DNA from: Acinetobacter calcoaceticus
GTDB taxonomy: Bacteria > Pseudomonadota > Gammaproteobacteria > Pseudomonadales > Moraxellaceae
Reading direction: 5' to 3'
Assembly (NCBI RefSeq): GCF_900520355.1
Contig: NZ_LS999521.1
Span: forward strand, 1 to 64,000
DNA length: 64,000 bases
A program made the position numbers and the translations under genes. Positions 1 through 12,113 of the stretch are shown here, one piece after another; within the stretch, counting starts at the first letter, position 1, and every line of letters starts with the position of its first letter. A model generated the notes under the pieces. The model was not told the DNA's origin, did not search any database, and saw only the letters and a program-made list of their open reading frames with translations.

Positions 1-54
1 CTGTGCTAAAATTGTAAAGTGTCATCACACCCAAGTCTGGTCAGCGTAACAGTA

Positions 55-189
55 TTAAACAGTTAAGCTATGACGACCTTTTGCACGGCGACGAGCTAAT
101 ACTTGACGACCAGCTTTAGTTGCCATACGAGCACGGAAACCATGAACGCGTTTACGCTTTAATTCAGATGGCTGGAAAGTACGTTTCAT
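55..189 (-). CDS. rpmH: 50S ribosomal protein L34
   Basis: A 44-residue, very basic protein that reads [18 protein letters not shown] at its start and ends with [11 protein letters not shown]. This is the universal L34 pattern of the large ribosomal subunit. The ORF is short but complete, from ATG at 189 to TAA at 55-57. It lies divergent from dnaA across the origin, the usual bacterial arrangement, and would be followed leftward by rnpA outside the window. A consensus promoter lies about 40 bases upstream of the start. Identification is essentially certain from sequence and position. Confidence 0.97.
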
Positions 190-227
190 ATCGAAACTCC
201 CAAAAATGATCTTTTATAAGGTCCGCG

Positions 228-256
228 ATTTTATTGTGCAATGTTTACGCTGTCAA
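228..256 (-). promoter_or_regulatory. Sigma70 promoter of rpmH
   Basis: On the minus strand a perfect -35 TTGACA (251-256) and a -10 TAAAAT (228-233) are separated by exactly 17 bases. They lie about 40 bases before the rpmH start. The fit to the sigma70 consensus is visible; activity is inferred. Confidence 0.75.
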
Positions 257-868
257 TGAAAAACCAAGAAAGTTTTGTATTTAACCCAAATTTTAATCTC
301 TCTACTTCTTTTTTACGATTCTCATAATTCAGTGCAATATATAGTTTTCAAAGTTATACACAAAGTAATTGTCTATTTTTATTAAAGCTTTTATTATATA
401 CATACCTTATATACATACTTATCAACAAAATAAGATATCATCTTGGCTTTGATTTTCTACTTTTGAATTTAAATTCACATTTTGCAGTTATCCACAAAAG
501 ATCTAACCCCTATTAAATAAATTCAAATTTTAAAATTTATATTTATTCTTATTAGGAGGCACTTTTTCTGTGGATTTCGCACTTTTAAATTTAAAAAACA
601 TATGTTTGGGTTGTTGATAACCCTGTTTCTATTATATTTATGGATTGTGGATAAGTTTATGTGATAATTTATCCACAGGTTGTGCAAAAAGTTATACACA
701 AGTGGTTTTGAATTTAAATTTATTCACAAGAGATTTCTTTTTAGGCAAAATCAGTCGAATTCATCATGACAGATGTGGATAACTTGGTTAGAATGGCGAC
801 CCCTTCTCATCAGGAAGGGTTGATCTTTGGATTATTTGAATTTAAAAATGCAGGAATAGGGGATACAC
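257..868. other. Chromosomal replication origin region (oriC)
   Basis: A gene-free, strongly AT-rich stretch between rpmH and dnaA with many DnaA-box 9-mers. TTATCCACA occurs at 488-496 and 669-677, and its complement TGTGGATAA at 646-654 and 774-782. TTATACACA occurs at 354-362 and 692-700, and TTATTCACA at 720-728. Looser matches are near 419, 569 and 612. A 15-base repeat, TTTTGAATTTAAATT, is present at both 461-475 and 706-720. Position next to dnaA, box clustering and AT-rich tracts make this the origin and the dnaA autoregulatory region. The unwinding element cannot be fixed by eye. Confidence 0.9.
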
Positions 869-2275
869 ATGCTTTGGACAGACTGCTTAACTCGCTTGCG
901 ACAAGAGCTCTCTGATAACGTCTTTGCGATGTGGATTCGCCCATTAGTTGCTGAAGAAGTAGAAGGAATACTCCGTCTTTATGCTCCTAACCCTTATTGG
1001 ACGCGTTACATTCAAGAGAATCATTTAGAATTAATTTCTATATTGGCTGAGCAGTTATCAGAAGGGCGTGTCCGTCAGGTTGAGATTTTAGTTGATTCTC
1101 GTCCTGGGAGTATTTTGTCATCTGCTGAACAACCAGCAACCACTACGGCTGCTTTGCAAAGTGCGCCACCACAAAGTTTTAAAGTAAAAAAAGAACCCGA
1201 ATCTATTTCTAGTCCTCATGCTAATAGCGTGGTCAATCCAAAAACATCGAAAAAGAAACTGCTCAATCCTCAGTTTACTTTTTCTTTATTTGTTGAAGGC
1301 CGTTCGAATCAGATGGCTGCTGAAACATGTAGAAAAGTATTAACTCAGTTAGGTGCATCACAGCATAACCCTTTGTTTTTATATGGACCTACAGGGCTAG
1401 GTAAGACGCACTTAATGCAGGCAGTTGGTAATGCTTTATTACAAGCCAAACCTAATGCCCGTGTGATGTATATGACTTCTGAAAGTTTTGTTCAGGATTT
1501 TGTGAGTTCTTTACAAAAAGGCAAAGTAGAAGAGTTTAAGAAAAACTGCCGTTCTTTAGATTTGTTGTTAGTCGATGATATTCATCTCTTAGCTGGTAAA
1601 GAGGCGAGTCTAGTTGAGTTCTTTTATACATTTAATGCCTTACTTGATGAATCTAAACAAATTATTTTAACTTCCGACCGTTATCCAAAAGAATTAACAG
1701 AGTTAGATCCGCGTTTAGTTTCCCGTTTTTCTTGGGGACTTTCAGTAGGTGTTGAACCACCAGATATTGAAACTCGTATCGAAATTTTATTAAAGAAAGC
1801 GGAAAATAGCGGCGTTGATTTACCTCGAAATTGTGCATTATTTATTGCACAACAAGTTGTTGCGAACGTGCGTGAACTTGAAGGGGCACTTAATAAAGTC
1901 GTTGCAATTTCCCGTTTTAAAGGTGCGCCAATCGATCTTGATGTTGTTCGTGAGTCTTTAAAAGATGTGTTGGCTATCCGTGCACGAACAATTAGCGTAG
2001 AAAATATCCAGCGTGTGGTTAGTGAATATTTCCGTATCCCATTAAAAGAATTAGTAGGACCGAAACGTACGCGAATTTATGCCCGACCACGTCAGTTGGC
2101 AATGGGACTTGCTCGTGAGTTGACTGGTGATAGTTTTCCAGAAATTGGAATGGCTTTTGGTGGGCGCGATCACAGTACTGTGATGCATGCTTGTGAAAAA
2201 GTAGCCAGTCTGCGTGGAGAAGATCCAATTTTTGATGAAGATTATAAAAATCTACTGCGTCTACTTCAGAGTTAA
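869..2275 (+). CDS. dnaA: Chromosomal replication initiator DnaA
   Basis: AAA+ ATPase that binds DnaA boxes, unwinds oriC and loads the DnaB helicase. The 468 residues show an N-terminal interaction domain (about 1-85), a variable linker rich in Q, P and K (about 90-130), and the AAA+ module with Walker A GPTGLGKT at 173-180 and Walker B LLLVDDIH. Domain IV at the C-terminus carries the DNA-binding signature GGRDHSTVMHA near 431. It is the first gene of dnaA-dnaN-recF-gyrB. DnaA boxes at 692-700, 720-728 and 774-782 lie just upstream of its start, which suggests the usual autorepression. Confidence 0.98.
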   Translation: MLWTDCLTRLRQELSDNVFAMWIRPLVAEEVEGILRLYAPNPYWTRYIQENHLELISILAEQLSEGRVRQVEILVDSRPGSILSSAEQPATTTAALQSAPPQSFKVKKEPESISSPHANSVVNPKTSKKKLLNPQFTFSLFVEGRSNQMAAETCRKVLTQLGASQHNPLFLYGPTGLGKTHLMQAVGNALLQAKPNARVMYMTSESFVQDFVSSLQKGKVEEFKKNCRSLDLLLVDDIHLLAGKEASLVEFFYTFNALLDESKQIILTSDRYPKELTELDPRLVSRFSWGLSVGVEPPDIETRIEILLKKAENSGVDLPRNCALFIAQQVVANVRELEGALNKVVAISRFKGAPIDLDVVRESLKDVLAIRARTISVENIQRVVSEYFRIPLKELVGPKRTRIYARPRQLAMGLARELTGDSFPEIGMAFGGRDHSTVMHACEKVASLRGEDPIFDEDYKNLLRLLQS

Positions 2276-2372
2276 TGAAATAATAAGACCTTGTTGCAAA
2301 GTCTACGCAAGTGCAGCATAGTACACAGCTAAAAAATGAAATATTTGCTCCAAGTTGCTAGAGGAATGAATC

Positions 2373-3521
2373 GTGCGTTTGAAAATCGCTAAAGAAAGTT
2401 TACTCAATGTTTTATCGCATGTTGTCGGTGCAGTAGAACGTCGTCATACATTGAATATTCTTTCAAACGTCAAAATTCAGACTAATGCTCAGGCGCTCAC
2501 CATTACTGGTTCTGATCTAGAAGTCGAACTGGTTGCGAGCACTGTTTTAACAGAAGGGGCATGCCTTGAAGCAGGGGAAACCACAGTCCCTGCCCGTAAG
2601 TTAATGGAAATTTGTAAATCATTGCCTACAGCTGCATTAATTGATTTACAAATTACTGAAGATCAAAGATGTATCTTAAAGTCTGGTAATAGCCGTTTCG
2701 TATTAGGAACTTTACCAGCAGAAGATTATCCATTATTGACGACTGAAAATAGTCAAGGCACTCAAGTACATGTAACCCAACGTGAGTTAAAGCGTTTATT
2801 TGAAAAAACTGCTTTTGCGATGGCTGTACAAGATGTACGTTTCTATTTAACGGGTACTTTATTGGAAATTGATGAAAATCAATTGCGTGCAGTAACAACA
2901 GATGGTCACCGTTTAGCACTTTGTGAAATTACGGCTTCTTCTACATCATCTCAATTGGTTCAGGCCATTGTACCGCGTAAAGCTGTGGGTGAATTACAGC
3001 GCTTACTGAGTATTGAAGATGAACAATTAACTTTGCTGATTGGTCGTGAGTTGTTAAATGTAACCATCAATACGCCAAGTCGTGATAAGGAACAGGGTGA
3101 TATTACTGTTCGTTTTACTACAAAATTGATTGATGGAAAATTCCCTGATTATCGTCGTGTAATTCCACGTGGTGGCGATAAGCATGTATTAATTAACCAT
3201 GATGTATTTAAGCAATCATTACAGCGTGTCGCAATTTTGAGTAATGAAAAGTTGCGTGGTGTTTTCTTGAACTTTAATCAGGATTCTTTACAGCTTCGTG
3301 CGAATAACCCTGAGCAAGATGAGGCTATTGAAGATTTAGCTATTCAATATCAAAATATACCGCTCGAAATGTCATTTAATGCGCAATATTTACTTGAAGT
3401 ATTGAGTGTACTTGATGGCGATGATGTAAATATGAGTATGAGTGAGGCAAATCAGTCTGTTTTAGTTCAAGATCCGGCCCATGCTGATCAAACTTATGTA
3501 GTTATGCCGATGCGTGTATAG
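2373..3521 (+). CDS. dnaN: DNA polymerase III beta subunit (sliding clamp)
   Basis: Ring-shaped processivity clamp that tethers Pol III and other clamp-binding proteins to DNA. The 382-residue length fits three repeated clamp domains of roughly 125 residues each. The C-terminus ends in the typical YVVMPMRV. The start is a GTG preceded by GAGGAA about 8 bases upstream. An ATG start would truncate the conserved [14 protein letters not shown] beginning. The gap after dnaA is 97 bases and no terminator hairpin is seen there, consistent with co-transcription. Confidence 0.98.
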   Translation: MRLKIAKESLLNVLSHVVGAVERRHTLNILSNVKIQTNAQALTITGSDLEVELVASTVLTEGACLEAGETTVPARKLMEICKSLPTAALIDLQITEDQRCILKSGNSRFVLGTLPAEDYPLLTTENSQGTQVHVTQRELKRLFEKTAFAMAVQDVRFYLTGTLLEIDENQLRAVTTDGHRLALCEITASSTSSQLVQAIVPRKAVGELQRLLSIEDEQLTLLIGRELLNVTINTPSRDKEQGDITVRFTTKLIDGKFPDYRRVIPRGGDKHVLINHDVFKQSLQRVAILSNEKLRGVFLNFNQDSLQLRANNPEQDEAIEDLAIQYQNIPLEMSFNAQYLLEVLSVLDGDDVNMSMSEANQSVLVQDPAHADQTYVVMPMRV

Positions 3522-3535
3522 TCTGGTTATCTTAT

Positions 3536-4618
3536 ATGCATCTTACGCGCTTAAATATTGAACGTGTGCGTAATTTAAAAACGGTTGCACTCCAAGGATT
3601 GCAACCGTTTAATATATTTTATGGCGCCAATGGTTCAGGAAAAACCTCAATTCTGGAAGCAATTCATTTGCTTGCAACAGGGCGTTCATTCCGCACTCAT
3701 ATTCCTAAAAATTATATTCAGTATGCTGCCGAAGATGCGATAGTCTTTGCGCAATCTACAACTGAAAAAATTGGCATGCAAAAGTTGGCATCTGGTGAGC
3801 AATTGATGAAGGTCAATGGCGATACCGTGGCTACCCAAGGCCAACTTGCTAAATTACTTCCTTTGCAGCATCTTGATCCACAAAGTACAGATATTATTGA
3901 CCATGGGGCAAAACCTCGGCGCCAACTTTTGGATTGGCTGATGTTCCACGTGGAACCTGAGTTTTATTTTGCATGGCAATACTATTCGCGTGCATTAAAA
4001 CAGCGAAATACGTTACTTAAAACCCGACGGAATTTGTCTTTGGCTGATTTAGAGCCTTGGAATAAAATGCTGAGTGACTATGGTGAAATTTTACACTCTC
4101 AACGCTTGGGTATTGTGGAACAATGGAATGTCTTTTTTCAAAATGATTTAAGTCAATTACTGCCTGATCTTGAAATTGAACTGGAATACAGTCCAGGTTT
4201 TCATACAGAGCAGGGACTCATGCAAGATCTGCTTAATCAACACCAAAAAGACATCGAACGACGTTATACCGAATATGGTCCACATCGAGCAGATTTACGC
4301 TTAAAAACCCCTTATGGACATGCTGACGTGGTTTTATCAAGAGGTCAGAAAAAACTCCTGATTATTGCCTTAAAACTGTCACAAATTGCAATGTTGCATG
4401 CGAGTAATAAGGAAACTGTGGTATTATTAGATGATCTGACAGCAGAATTAGACTTAACCGCACAACAACGTTTAATTGAACGATTAAGCCAACTTGGTAG
4501 CCAGGTTTTTATGACAACTTTAGATCATGCATTGGTAAAAAAACATTTACATGATTTGTCTATTTCATATCAATTATTCAGTGTTGAATCCGGTCAAGTT
4601 AGTCTTGCTTCACCATAA
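3536..4618 (+). CDS. recF: DNA replication and repair protein RecF
   Basis: SMC-like ATPase of the RecFOR pathway that helps load RecA at single-strand gaps. The 360 residues carry Walker [10 protein letters not shown] near 30-38, the ABC-type signature LSRGQKKLL in the C-terminal third, and Walker [12 protein letters not shown]. The gene begins 14 bases after dnaN in the conserved replication cluster. A perfect parS-like palindrome is embedded in the coding sequence at 3942-3957, so this stretch may be under two selective constraints. Confidence 0.97.
   Translation: MHLTRLNIERVRNLKTVALQGLQPFNIFYGANGSGKTSILEAIHLLATGRSFRTHIPKNYIQYAAEDAIVFAQSTTEKIGMQKLASGEQLMKVNGDTVATQGQLAKLLPLQHLDPQSTDIIDHGAKPRRQLLDWLMFHVEPEFYFAWQYYSRALKQRNTLLKTRRNLSLADLEPWNKMLSDYGEILHSQRLGIVEQWNVFFQNDLSQLLPDLEIELEYSPGFHTEQGLMQDLLNQHQKDIERRYTEYGPHRADLRLKTPYGHADVVLSRGQKKLLIIALKLSQIAMLHASNKETVVLLDDLTAELDLTAQQRLIERLSQLGSQVFMTTLDHALVKKHLHDLSISYQLFSVESGQVSLASP
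3942..3957. promoter_or_regulatory. parS-like ParB-binding site in recF
   Basis: TGTTCCACGTGGAACC contains the 14-base perfect palindrome GTTCCACGTGGAAC. This matches the parS centromere sequence known from Pseudomonas. It lies in the recF coding sequence about 3 kb from oriC, a typical place for parS. ParB binding here is inferred, not shown. Confidence 0.75.
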
Positions 4619-4661
4619 TTTTTTGATGTTACCCATCTTTGAATAAATCTATATTTGCTAG

Positions 4662-7139
<2,478 letters not shown>

Positions 7140-7176
7140 TTCATAACATGATTCTAAATCAGTCTAGGGAGAGAAG

Positions 7177-7569
7177 ATGATGGGTCAGAAAGTATTAGCT
7201 AGTTTGTTAATCTCATGTGTGTTTTTAGGAAGCTCTGCGGTTTGGGCAGCTGATTTAGAAACGAATATGAAAACTTTAGCTAAGAGCACTAAAGTATTTG
7301 CTGAAACGAAAGATGCTGCTAATGCGAAACAACAACTTGTTGTAATGCGTGAAGCAGCGGTTTCTTCTAAGCAATATTTGCCGCATAAACTCGAAGGTTT
7401 GCCCTCAGAAAATGTACAGATAAAAGAGTACCAAGCTGGTTTAGATCAGCTTGTTGCCGAGATTGATAAAGTAACAGCATTGGTTGAGCACGGACAGTTA
7501 GATCAAGCAAAAACTGAAGCAATGAATTTAGTCAAAATTCGAAATGAAAATCATAAAAAATTTAGATAA
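7177..7569 (+). CDS. cybC: Periplasmic cytochrome b562
   Basis: Small four-helix-bundle haem protein of the periplasm with a probable electron-transfer role. The 130 residues begin with a signal peptide ending ...SAVWA. The mature part starts ADLETNMKTL and ends NENHKKFR, matching E. coli cytochrome b562 at both ends. The axial ligands are therefore Met7 of the mature protein and the His near the C-terminus. There is no CxxCH motif, so haem would be held non-covalently. It follows gyrB by 37 bases with no hairpin between, so read-through is possible. A strong terminator follows. Confidence 0.88.
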   Translation: MMGQKVLASLLISCVFLGSSAVWAADLETNMKTLAKSTKVFAETKDAANAKQQLVVMREAAVSSKQYLPHKLEGLPSENVQIKEYQAGLDQLVAEIDKVTALVEHGQLDQAKTEAMNLVKIRNENHKKFR

Positions 7570-7590
7570 TTCTTTTTTATGATGATTAAG

Positions 7591-7624
7591 AAAAGGCTTT
7601 GTTTAATTTGAGACAAAGCCTTTT
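7591..7624 (+). terminator. Rho-independent terminator after cytochrome b562
   Basis: A perfect 12-bp stem (7591-7602 with 7613-7624, core GGCTTTGT) with a 10-base loop, ending in a T-rich stretch. It lies inside the upstream extension of the next ORF, which argues against that extension being translated. Confidence 0.85.
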
Positions 7625-7694
7625 GTTTTATAAGAAAATAAATTTGCAAACTGCTATTCTCTTGGATACTCATTTATTACAAGAGAATATAATT

Positions 7695-8621
7695 TTGAAA
7701 AAAACACAAAAACTTTTATGTATTGTAATTTTATTTTTTAATTGCTTATTTCAACTACATGCGGCTACAGCACCCACTTTTTACGGAAAATTAGTATTTC
7801 ATCGTTATAGTGATTATGACGCATGGGACAGTAAGCTTTATCTTTATAATTTCACCACGCAGCAAACCACATTACTGGGCGCAAATTGGAAAATTGACCA
7901 CATGATGAATGGTCATTTTTCCCCAGATGGTAAATGGCTCACTTTTATGGGGGTTAATTCTGGACAGCATTATGGCGATGCATGGGATGTGTATGCCTGG
8001 AAAGTAGGAAGTACGGAATTACCTATTAATCTGACTCAGGGAAATAATAAACGGGATGAAGATCCAAAATTTATAGATAATCAACGTATTATTTTTAAGC
8101 AAAATGGTGATTTAAAAATCGTCAAAATGACTGATCGTGCAATTACTTCAGTCACTCAAAATGGTTGGGATATCGAAGAGTCTATGCCTTATCCAATGGT
8201 CAATACTACGCAAATCTTATATGCCAAAGGTGCGAGTAGTAATTCTAGAATTTTTAGTATTGATCAGTCAGGTGCATATGATACGCAGTTGACTAATATT
8301 GCCTCATATTATCCAGTATGGTGGCAGGGAAGCCGTTTTTTATATGTACGCTGGTATAGCGCAACGAATGAACATGATCAGATTTATGTTTATGATACGA
8401 GTACTAAACAAACTACACGTTTGCCATTTAACAGCACTGTTGTAGATACATCAGACCCAGCACCTTTAGACCAGCGTTACATGGTGGTTTCTCTTGCTGG
8501 ACAAACTGGAAATCGTAGTGGTTATGATTTATATATTGCAGATAGTTTATCAAGCAATGTTTGGCCTTTGCCAATCAATACCAGTTTAAATGAATTAGGG
8601 GCTTTTTATACCCCTTATTAA
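7695..8621 (+). CDS. TolB-like beta-propeller protein, exported
   Basis: A 308-residue protein of unknown role. The TTG at 7695 is chosen as start. It has AAGAGA 9 bases upstream and gives a clean signal peptide, KKTQKLLCIVILFFNCLF then LHA. The longer in-frame ORF from 7599 would run through a terminator stem. The mature part has repeated blades like those of TolB/WD40-type proteins, for example DGKWLTFMG, DQRIIFKQNGD and YDLYIADS. It probably sits in the periplasm. It is monocistronic, between two terminators. The function is unknown; the propeller fold is inferred from repeat texture. Confidence 0.7.
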   Translation: MKKTQKLLCIVILFFNCLFQLHAATAPTFYGKLVFHRYSDYDAWDSKLYLYNFTTQQTTLLGANWKIDHMMNGHFSPDGKWLTFMGVNSGQHYGDAWDVYAWKVGSTELPINLTQGNNKRDEDPKFIDNQRIIFKQNGDLKIVKMTDRAITSVTQNGWDIEESMPYPMVNTTQILYAKGASSNSRIFSIDQSGAYDTQLTNIASYYPVWWQGSRFLYVRWYSATNEHDQIYVYDTSTKQTTRLPFNSTVVDTSDPAPLDQRYMVVSLAGQTGNRSGYDLYIADSLSSNVWPLPINTSLNELGAFYTPY

Positions 8622-8626
8622 TGAAT

Positions 8627-8656
8627 AAAAAAGCCGATTAAGAAATCGGCTTTTTT
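8627..8656. terminator. Bidirectional terminator between convergent genes
   Basis: Perfect 12-bp stem (8627-8638 with 8645-8656, core AAGCCGAT) with a 6-base loop. It has T-runs on both strands and lies between the propeller gene and the convergent ABC-F gene. Confidence 0.9.
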
Positions 8657-8671
8657 ATTTTGAAAAATAGA

Positions 8672-10600
8672 TTAATCAAAAGAGGCTTCCATCTCTTCCA
8701 ATTCCATCATGAGTTCTAAAAGCTGTTCTTCATATTGCTCAAGTTTAGCTTTCAGCTCAGTCTGTTCATTCATAAGCTTGAGTAGATCATCTTTACGTGC
8801 TGCATCATATAAAGATGTATCTGCTAAAGACTCTTCAATTTTGGCAAGTTGTAGTTGAAGTTTCTCAATTTGAGACTCAATTTTTTCGATATTTTTACGA
8901 ATAGGTCGAGTTTGTTCACGACGGCGAGCTGCTTCTTTACGCTGTGCTTCTTTATCGACTTTAGCTGGGGCAGGAGCGGTAGAGGAAGAATTATTCTGCC
9001 CTACAGTAGTTTGAGCATTGATGAGTTGCTGACGTGCTTCACGTAGCCATTTTGCATAATCCTGTAAATCACCTTCAAACTCGGTACATTTCCCGCCGTG
9101 TACCAAAAGAAGCTCGTCACAAACACTTGCAATGAGTTGACGTTCGTGGGAAACCAATACGACAGCACCTTCAAAATCTTGTAATGCCATGCTCAATGCA
9201 TGACGCATATCAAGATCTAAATGGTTCGTCGGTTCATCCAGAATCAAAACATTTGGACGCTGCCATACAATCAGTGCAAGGGCCAAACGAGCACGCTCTC
9301 CACCAGAAAAGGTTTCACATGGTGTATCCATGCGCTCACCACTAAAGCCAAAACTACCTAAAAAAGAACGTAAAGACGCTTCACTAATTTTTTTATCGGC
9401 TAAACGGGCAATTTGTAACATTGGAGTAGCATGGCCATCTAAAGCATCCATTTGGTGCTGTGCAAAGTAACCAATATTAAGTAACTCTGATGCCTTGCGT
9501 TCACCAGCTAAGAGCGGCAAATCACCCACTAAGCTCTTAATTAGGGTCGATTTACCTGCGCCGTTCATACCAAGTAAACCAATACGAGAGGTTGGTGTAA
9601 TTTGTAATCTGATTTTTTCGGCGATTTGTTTATCGCCATAACCAATGCTGGCATTGTCTAAAGTCAGTAACGGCGAACTCATTTTGGTCGGTTCACGGAA
9701 ACTAAAAGTGAAAGGTGTATCAATATGGGCTGGAGCGAGCTCTTGCATGCGCTCAAGTTGTTTAATTCGACTTTGTGCTTGACGAGCTTTCGTCGCTTTT
9801 GCTTTAAAACGATCAATAAATTTTTGTAGGTGAGCACGTGTTTCTTCTTGCTTCTCAAAAGCTTGTTGCTGCTGAGCAAGACGTTCACTACGCGTAGTTT
9901 CAAATGTAGAGTAGTTTCCGGTGTAAAGGGTGAGTTCCTGATTTTCAATGTGCAGAATATGATCTGTAATCGCATCTAAAAAGTCGCGGTCATGCGAAAT
10001 TAAAATGAGTGTACCTTCATAAGCTTTAAGCCAATCTTCTAACCACAAGATTGCATCTAAGTCTAAGTGGTTTGTTGGTTCATCTAGTAATAATAAATCT
10101 GAACGACTCATTAGGGTACGCGCCAAATTTAAACGCATACGCCATCCACCAGAGAAACTCGCAACGTTTAAACGCAATTGATTTTCTAGAAAACCAAGAC
10201 CAGCCATGAGTTGAGCCGCTTTAGATGGTGCTGAATAACCATGAATTTCATCAAAGCGACCATGCAATTGAGCCAGTTCAGAGTCAGTAAGTTGGTCGGG
10301 TTGGGTAAGCTTATTTTGAATATCCCAAAACTCTTCATCACCTGAAAGAACGAAATCGATTGCAGACATGTCCAGTGCTTTTACTTCTTGCGCCATATGC
10401 GCCACGATCCAGCCTGAAGGGCGAGTCAGCGAACCTTCATCGGCACCTAAACTTCCAAGTAAAGCTGCAAATAAGGTGGATTTGCCTGCACCATTCACTC
10501 CCGTCAGACCAATCTTCCAGCCTGGGTGTAATTGCATAGACGCTTTTTGAAATAGAACACGTCCACCGCGGCGTAAAGAAACTTGGTCAAATTGAATCAT
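8672..10600 (-). CDS. yheS: ABC-F family ATPase, YheS type
   Basis: Cytosolic ABC-F protein with two ATPase domains and no membrane part. Members of this family act on the ribosome. The 642 residues carry Walker A GVNGAGKST (34-42) and GMNGAGKST, two signatures (SFSGGWRMRL and FSGGERARL) and two identical Walker B motifs DEPTNHLD. The N-terminus MIQFDQVSLRRGGRVLF and the long charged C-terminal coiled coil (QIEKLQLQLAKIEESL region) match E. coli YheS in order and length. The exact ribosomal role of YheS is not settled, and no resistance-type function should be assumed. Confidence 0.88.
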   Translation of the reverse strand: MIQFDQVSLRRGGRVLFQKASMQLHPGWKIGLTGVNGAGKSTLFAALLGSLGADEGSLTRPSGWIVAHMAQEVKALDMSAIDFVLSGDEEFWDIQNKLTQPDQLTDSELAQLHGRFDEIHGYSAPSKAAQLMAGLGFLENQLRLNVASFSGGWRMRLNLARTLMSRSDLLLLDEPTNHLDLDAILWLEDWLKAYEGTLILISHDRDFLDAITDHILHIENQELTLYTGNYSTFETTRSERLAQQQQAFEKQEETRAHLQKFIDRFKAKATKARQAQSRIKQLERMQELAPAHIDTPFTFSFREPTKMSSPLLTLDNASIGYGDKQIAEKIRLQITPTSRIGLLGMNGAGKSTLIKSLVGDLPLLAGERKASELLNIGYFAQHQMDALDGHATPMLQIARLADKKISEASLRSFLGSFGFSGERMDTPCETFSGGERARLALALIVWQRPNVLILDEPTNHLDLDMRHALSMALQDFEGAVVLVSHERQLIASVCDELLLVHGGKCTEFEGDLQDYAKWLREARQQLINAQTTVGQNNSSSTAPAPAKVDKEAQRKEAARRREQTRPIRKNIEKIESQIEKLQLQLAKIEESLADTSLYDAARKDDLLKLMNEQTELKAKLEQYEEQLLELMMELEEMEASFD

Positions 10601-10854
10601 CTTATTGTATCGAGGTGAGTTAGGGATGCTGTATTTTAAAGAGAACTGCCGATGAAAACAAAACTTTCCGGATTTTAGTTAGAAGCAGACAATAATTATA
10701 GAAATAGAAAAACTTTAGACTCAGCTATTCATCCGAAATTTTCAAAATATTGAATAAGATAGAACACATTTAAAAAAAATATGACTAAAATAAAAACAGT
10801 TTAAAATTTGGTTAATTAATAAGCTACTAATAAAACCAGACTAAGGAAAGTAAA

Positions 10855-11859
10855 ATGAAAAAGGGATTGGGGATGATGAGTACAGTATTTTGCTGTGCTA
10901 TGGGGACAGCACATGCGGGACAAAATGTATGTGTATTTGATCTATTAGGAAAATCAGGGGAATCCTATAAAATGATGGAAGAGTGGGTACTTGCAGCTAA
11001 AAGCTGGCAAGCTGATATCACTTTAATTCCATTTCAAGATGAAGGGCTGGTTGACCGTAAACTGCGTGAAGGCAAATGTGATGCCGCTTATATGACTTCA
11101 ATGCGGGCGCGAAATTATAATAAATTTGCGGGTTCTATCGATGCGATTGGTGGGGTAACCAGTAACGCTATTGCTCAAAAAGCAATTAGTTATGTTCTAG
11201 ATAAACGCAATAAACAGCGCTTATTAACTACCCAAAATGGAACGAACTATGAGGTTGTTGGTATTGTTCAAATTGGTTTGGCTTATTTATTTGTAAGAGA
11301 TAAGAGCGTTAACTCGATCGAAAAAGTAAAAGGTAAAAAATTCGCTATTTTGCATTATGACCTTGCTCAAAAAATTATGGTAGAAAGTGTGGGGGCGCTG
11401 CCTATTCCTTCTGAAATTAATGATTTTGTGAAAAAGTTTAATAGCGGACAAGTCGATGCAATTGCTGCGCCTGCTTATGCTTATAAACCACTAGAGATTG
11501 GCAAAGGTATAGGCACTAAAGGGGCTATGTTTAATTTTCCAGTGGTGAATGTTACTGGAGATTTAATTGCGAGAACTGATAAGTTCCCTACAGATTTTGG
11601 CATAAAATCACGTGATTGGTTTATACAAAAATTACCTCAAAACTTTGCCATGATAAAGCGGTTAGAAATGGGCGTACCGTCAAAAATTAGAATGAATTTT
11701 TCAGCAGAAGATAAAACCAAATATCAAAAACTTTTAAGAGAGGGGCGTCTCAACTTAACCAAACAGGGTGTATACGATGCGACCATGATGAGTGTACTTA
11801 AGCGTGCTCGCTGTACAGTCGAACGGACAAATTTTGAATGTACGCTTAATGGAGAGTAG
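10855..11859 (+). CDS. AdeT1/2-family putative solute-binding protein (copy 1)
   Basis: First of three tandem paralogues, 334 residues. A signal peptide ends near TAHAG and the mature protein starts QNVCVFDLLGKSG. Four cysteines are shared by all three copies (VCVFD, GKCDA, RC and FEC near the end), which suggests two disulfides in the periplasm. The fold reads like a type-2 periplasmic binding protein. In Acinetobacter this family is annotated as AdeT, an RND efflux component linked to aminoglycoside resistance, but no membrane segments or RND features are present here, so that label looks misleading. The ligand is unknown. Confidence 0.8.
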   Translation: MKKGLGMMSTVFCCAMGTAHAGQNVCVFDLLGKSGESYKMMEEWVLAAKSWQADITLIPFQDEGLVDRKLREGKCDAAYMTSMRARNYNKFAGSIDAIGGVTSNAIAQKAISYVLDKRNKQRLLTTQNGTNYEVVGIVQIGLAYLFVRDKSVNSIEKVKGKKFAILHYDLAQKIMVESVGALPIPSEINDFVKKFNSGQVDAIAAPAYAYKPLEIGKGIGTKGAMFNFPVVNVTGDLIARTDKFPTDFGIKSRDWFIQKLPQNFAMIKRLEMGVPSKIRMNFSAEDKTKYQKLLREGRLNLTKQGVYDATMMSVLKRARCTVERTNFECTLNGE

Positions 11860-12113
11860 ATTATTTTTTCATCACAAAAACCCTACATATATTTCCATAC
11901 TGAATATGGGTATGAAAATTGTGAATATAAAAAGTAACTTACGGAAACGTAGAGATTTTTATCACTAATAAATAATTTAAATTGAACAAACAATGGTTCA
12001 ATTAGATAAAAAAATTGAGTAAATGCTCTATTTTTTTCTAAAAAACATGATTAATATCTGTCTTTGAAAGGAAACTTCAAACAAAAAATCTGTTCCGTGG
12101 AAGGATGAAGAAA

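Noticed and set aside
2019..2228. Minus-strand ORF inside dnaA, and similar shadow ORFs elsewhere
   Set aside because: They lie opposite strong coding genes, lack family features and have no ribosome site.
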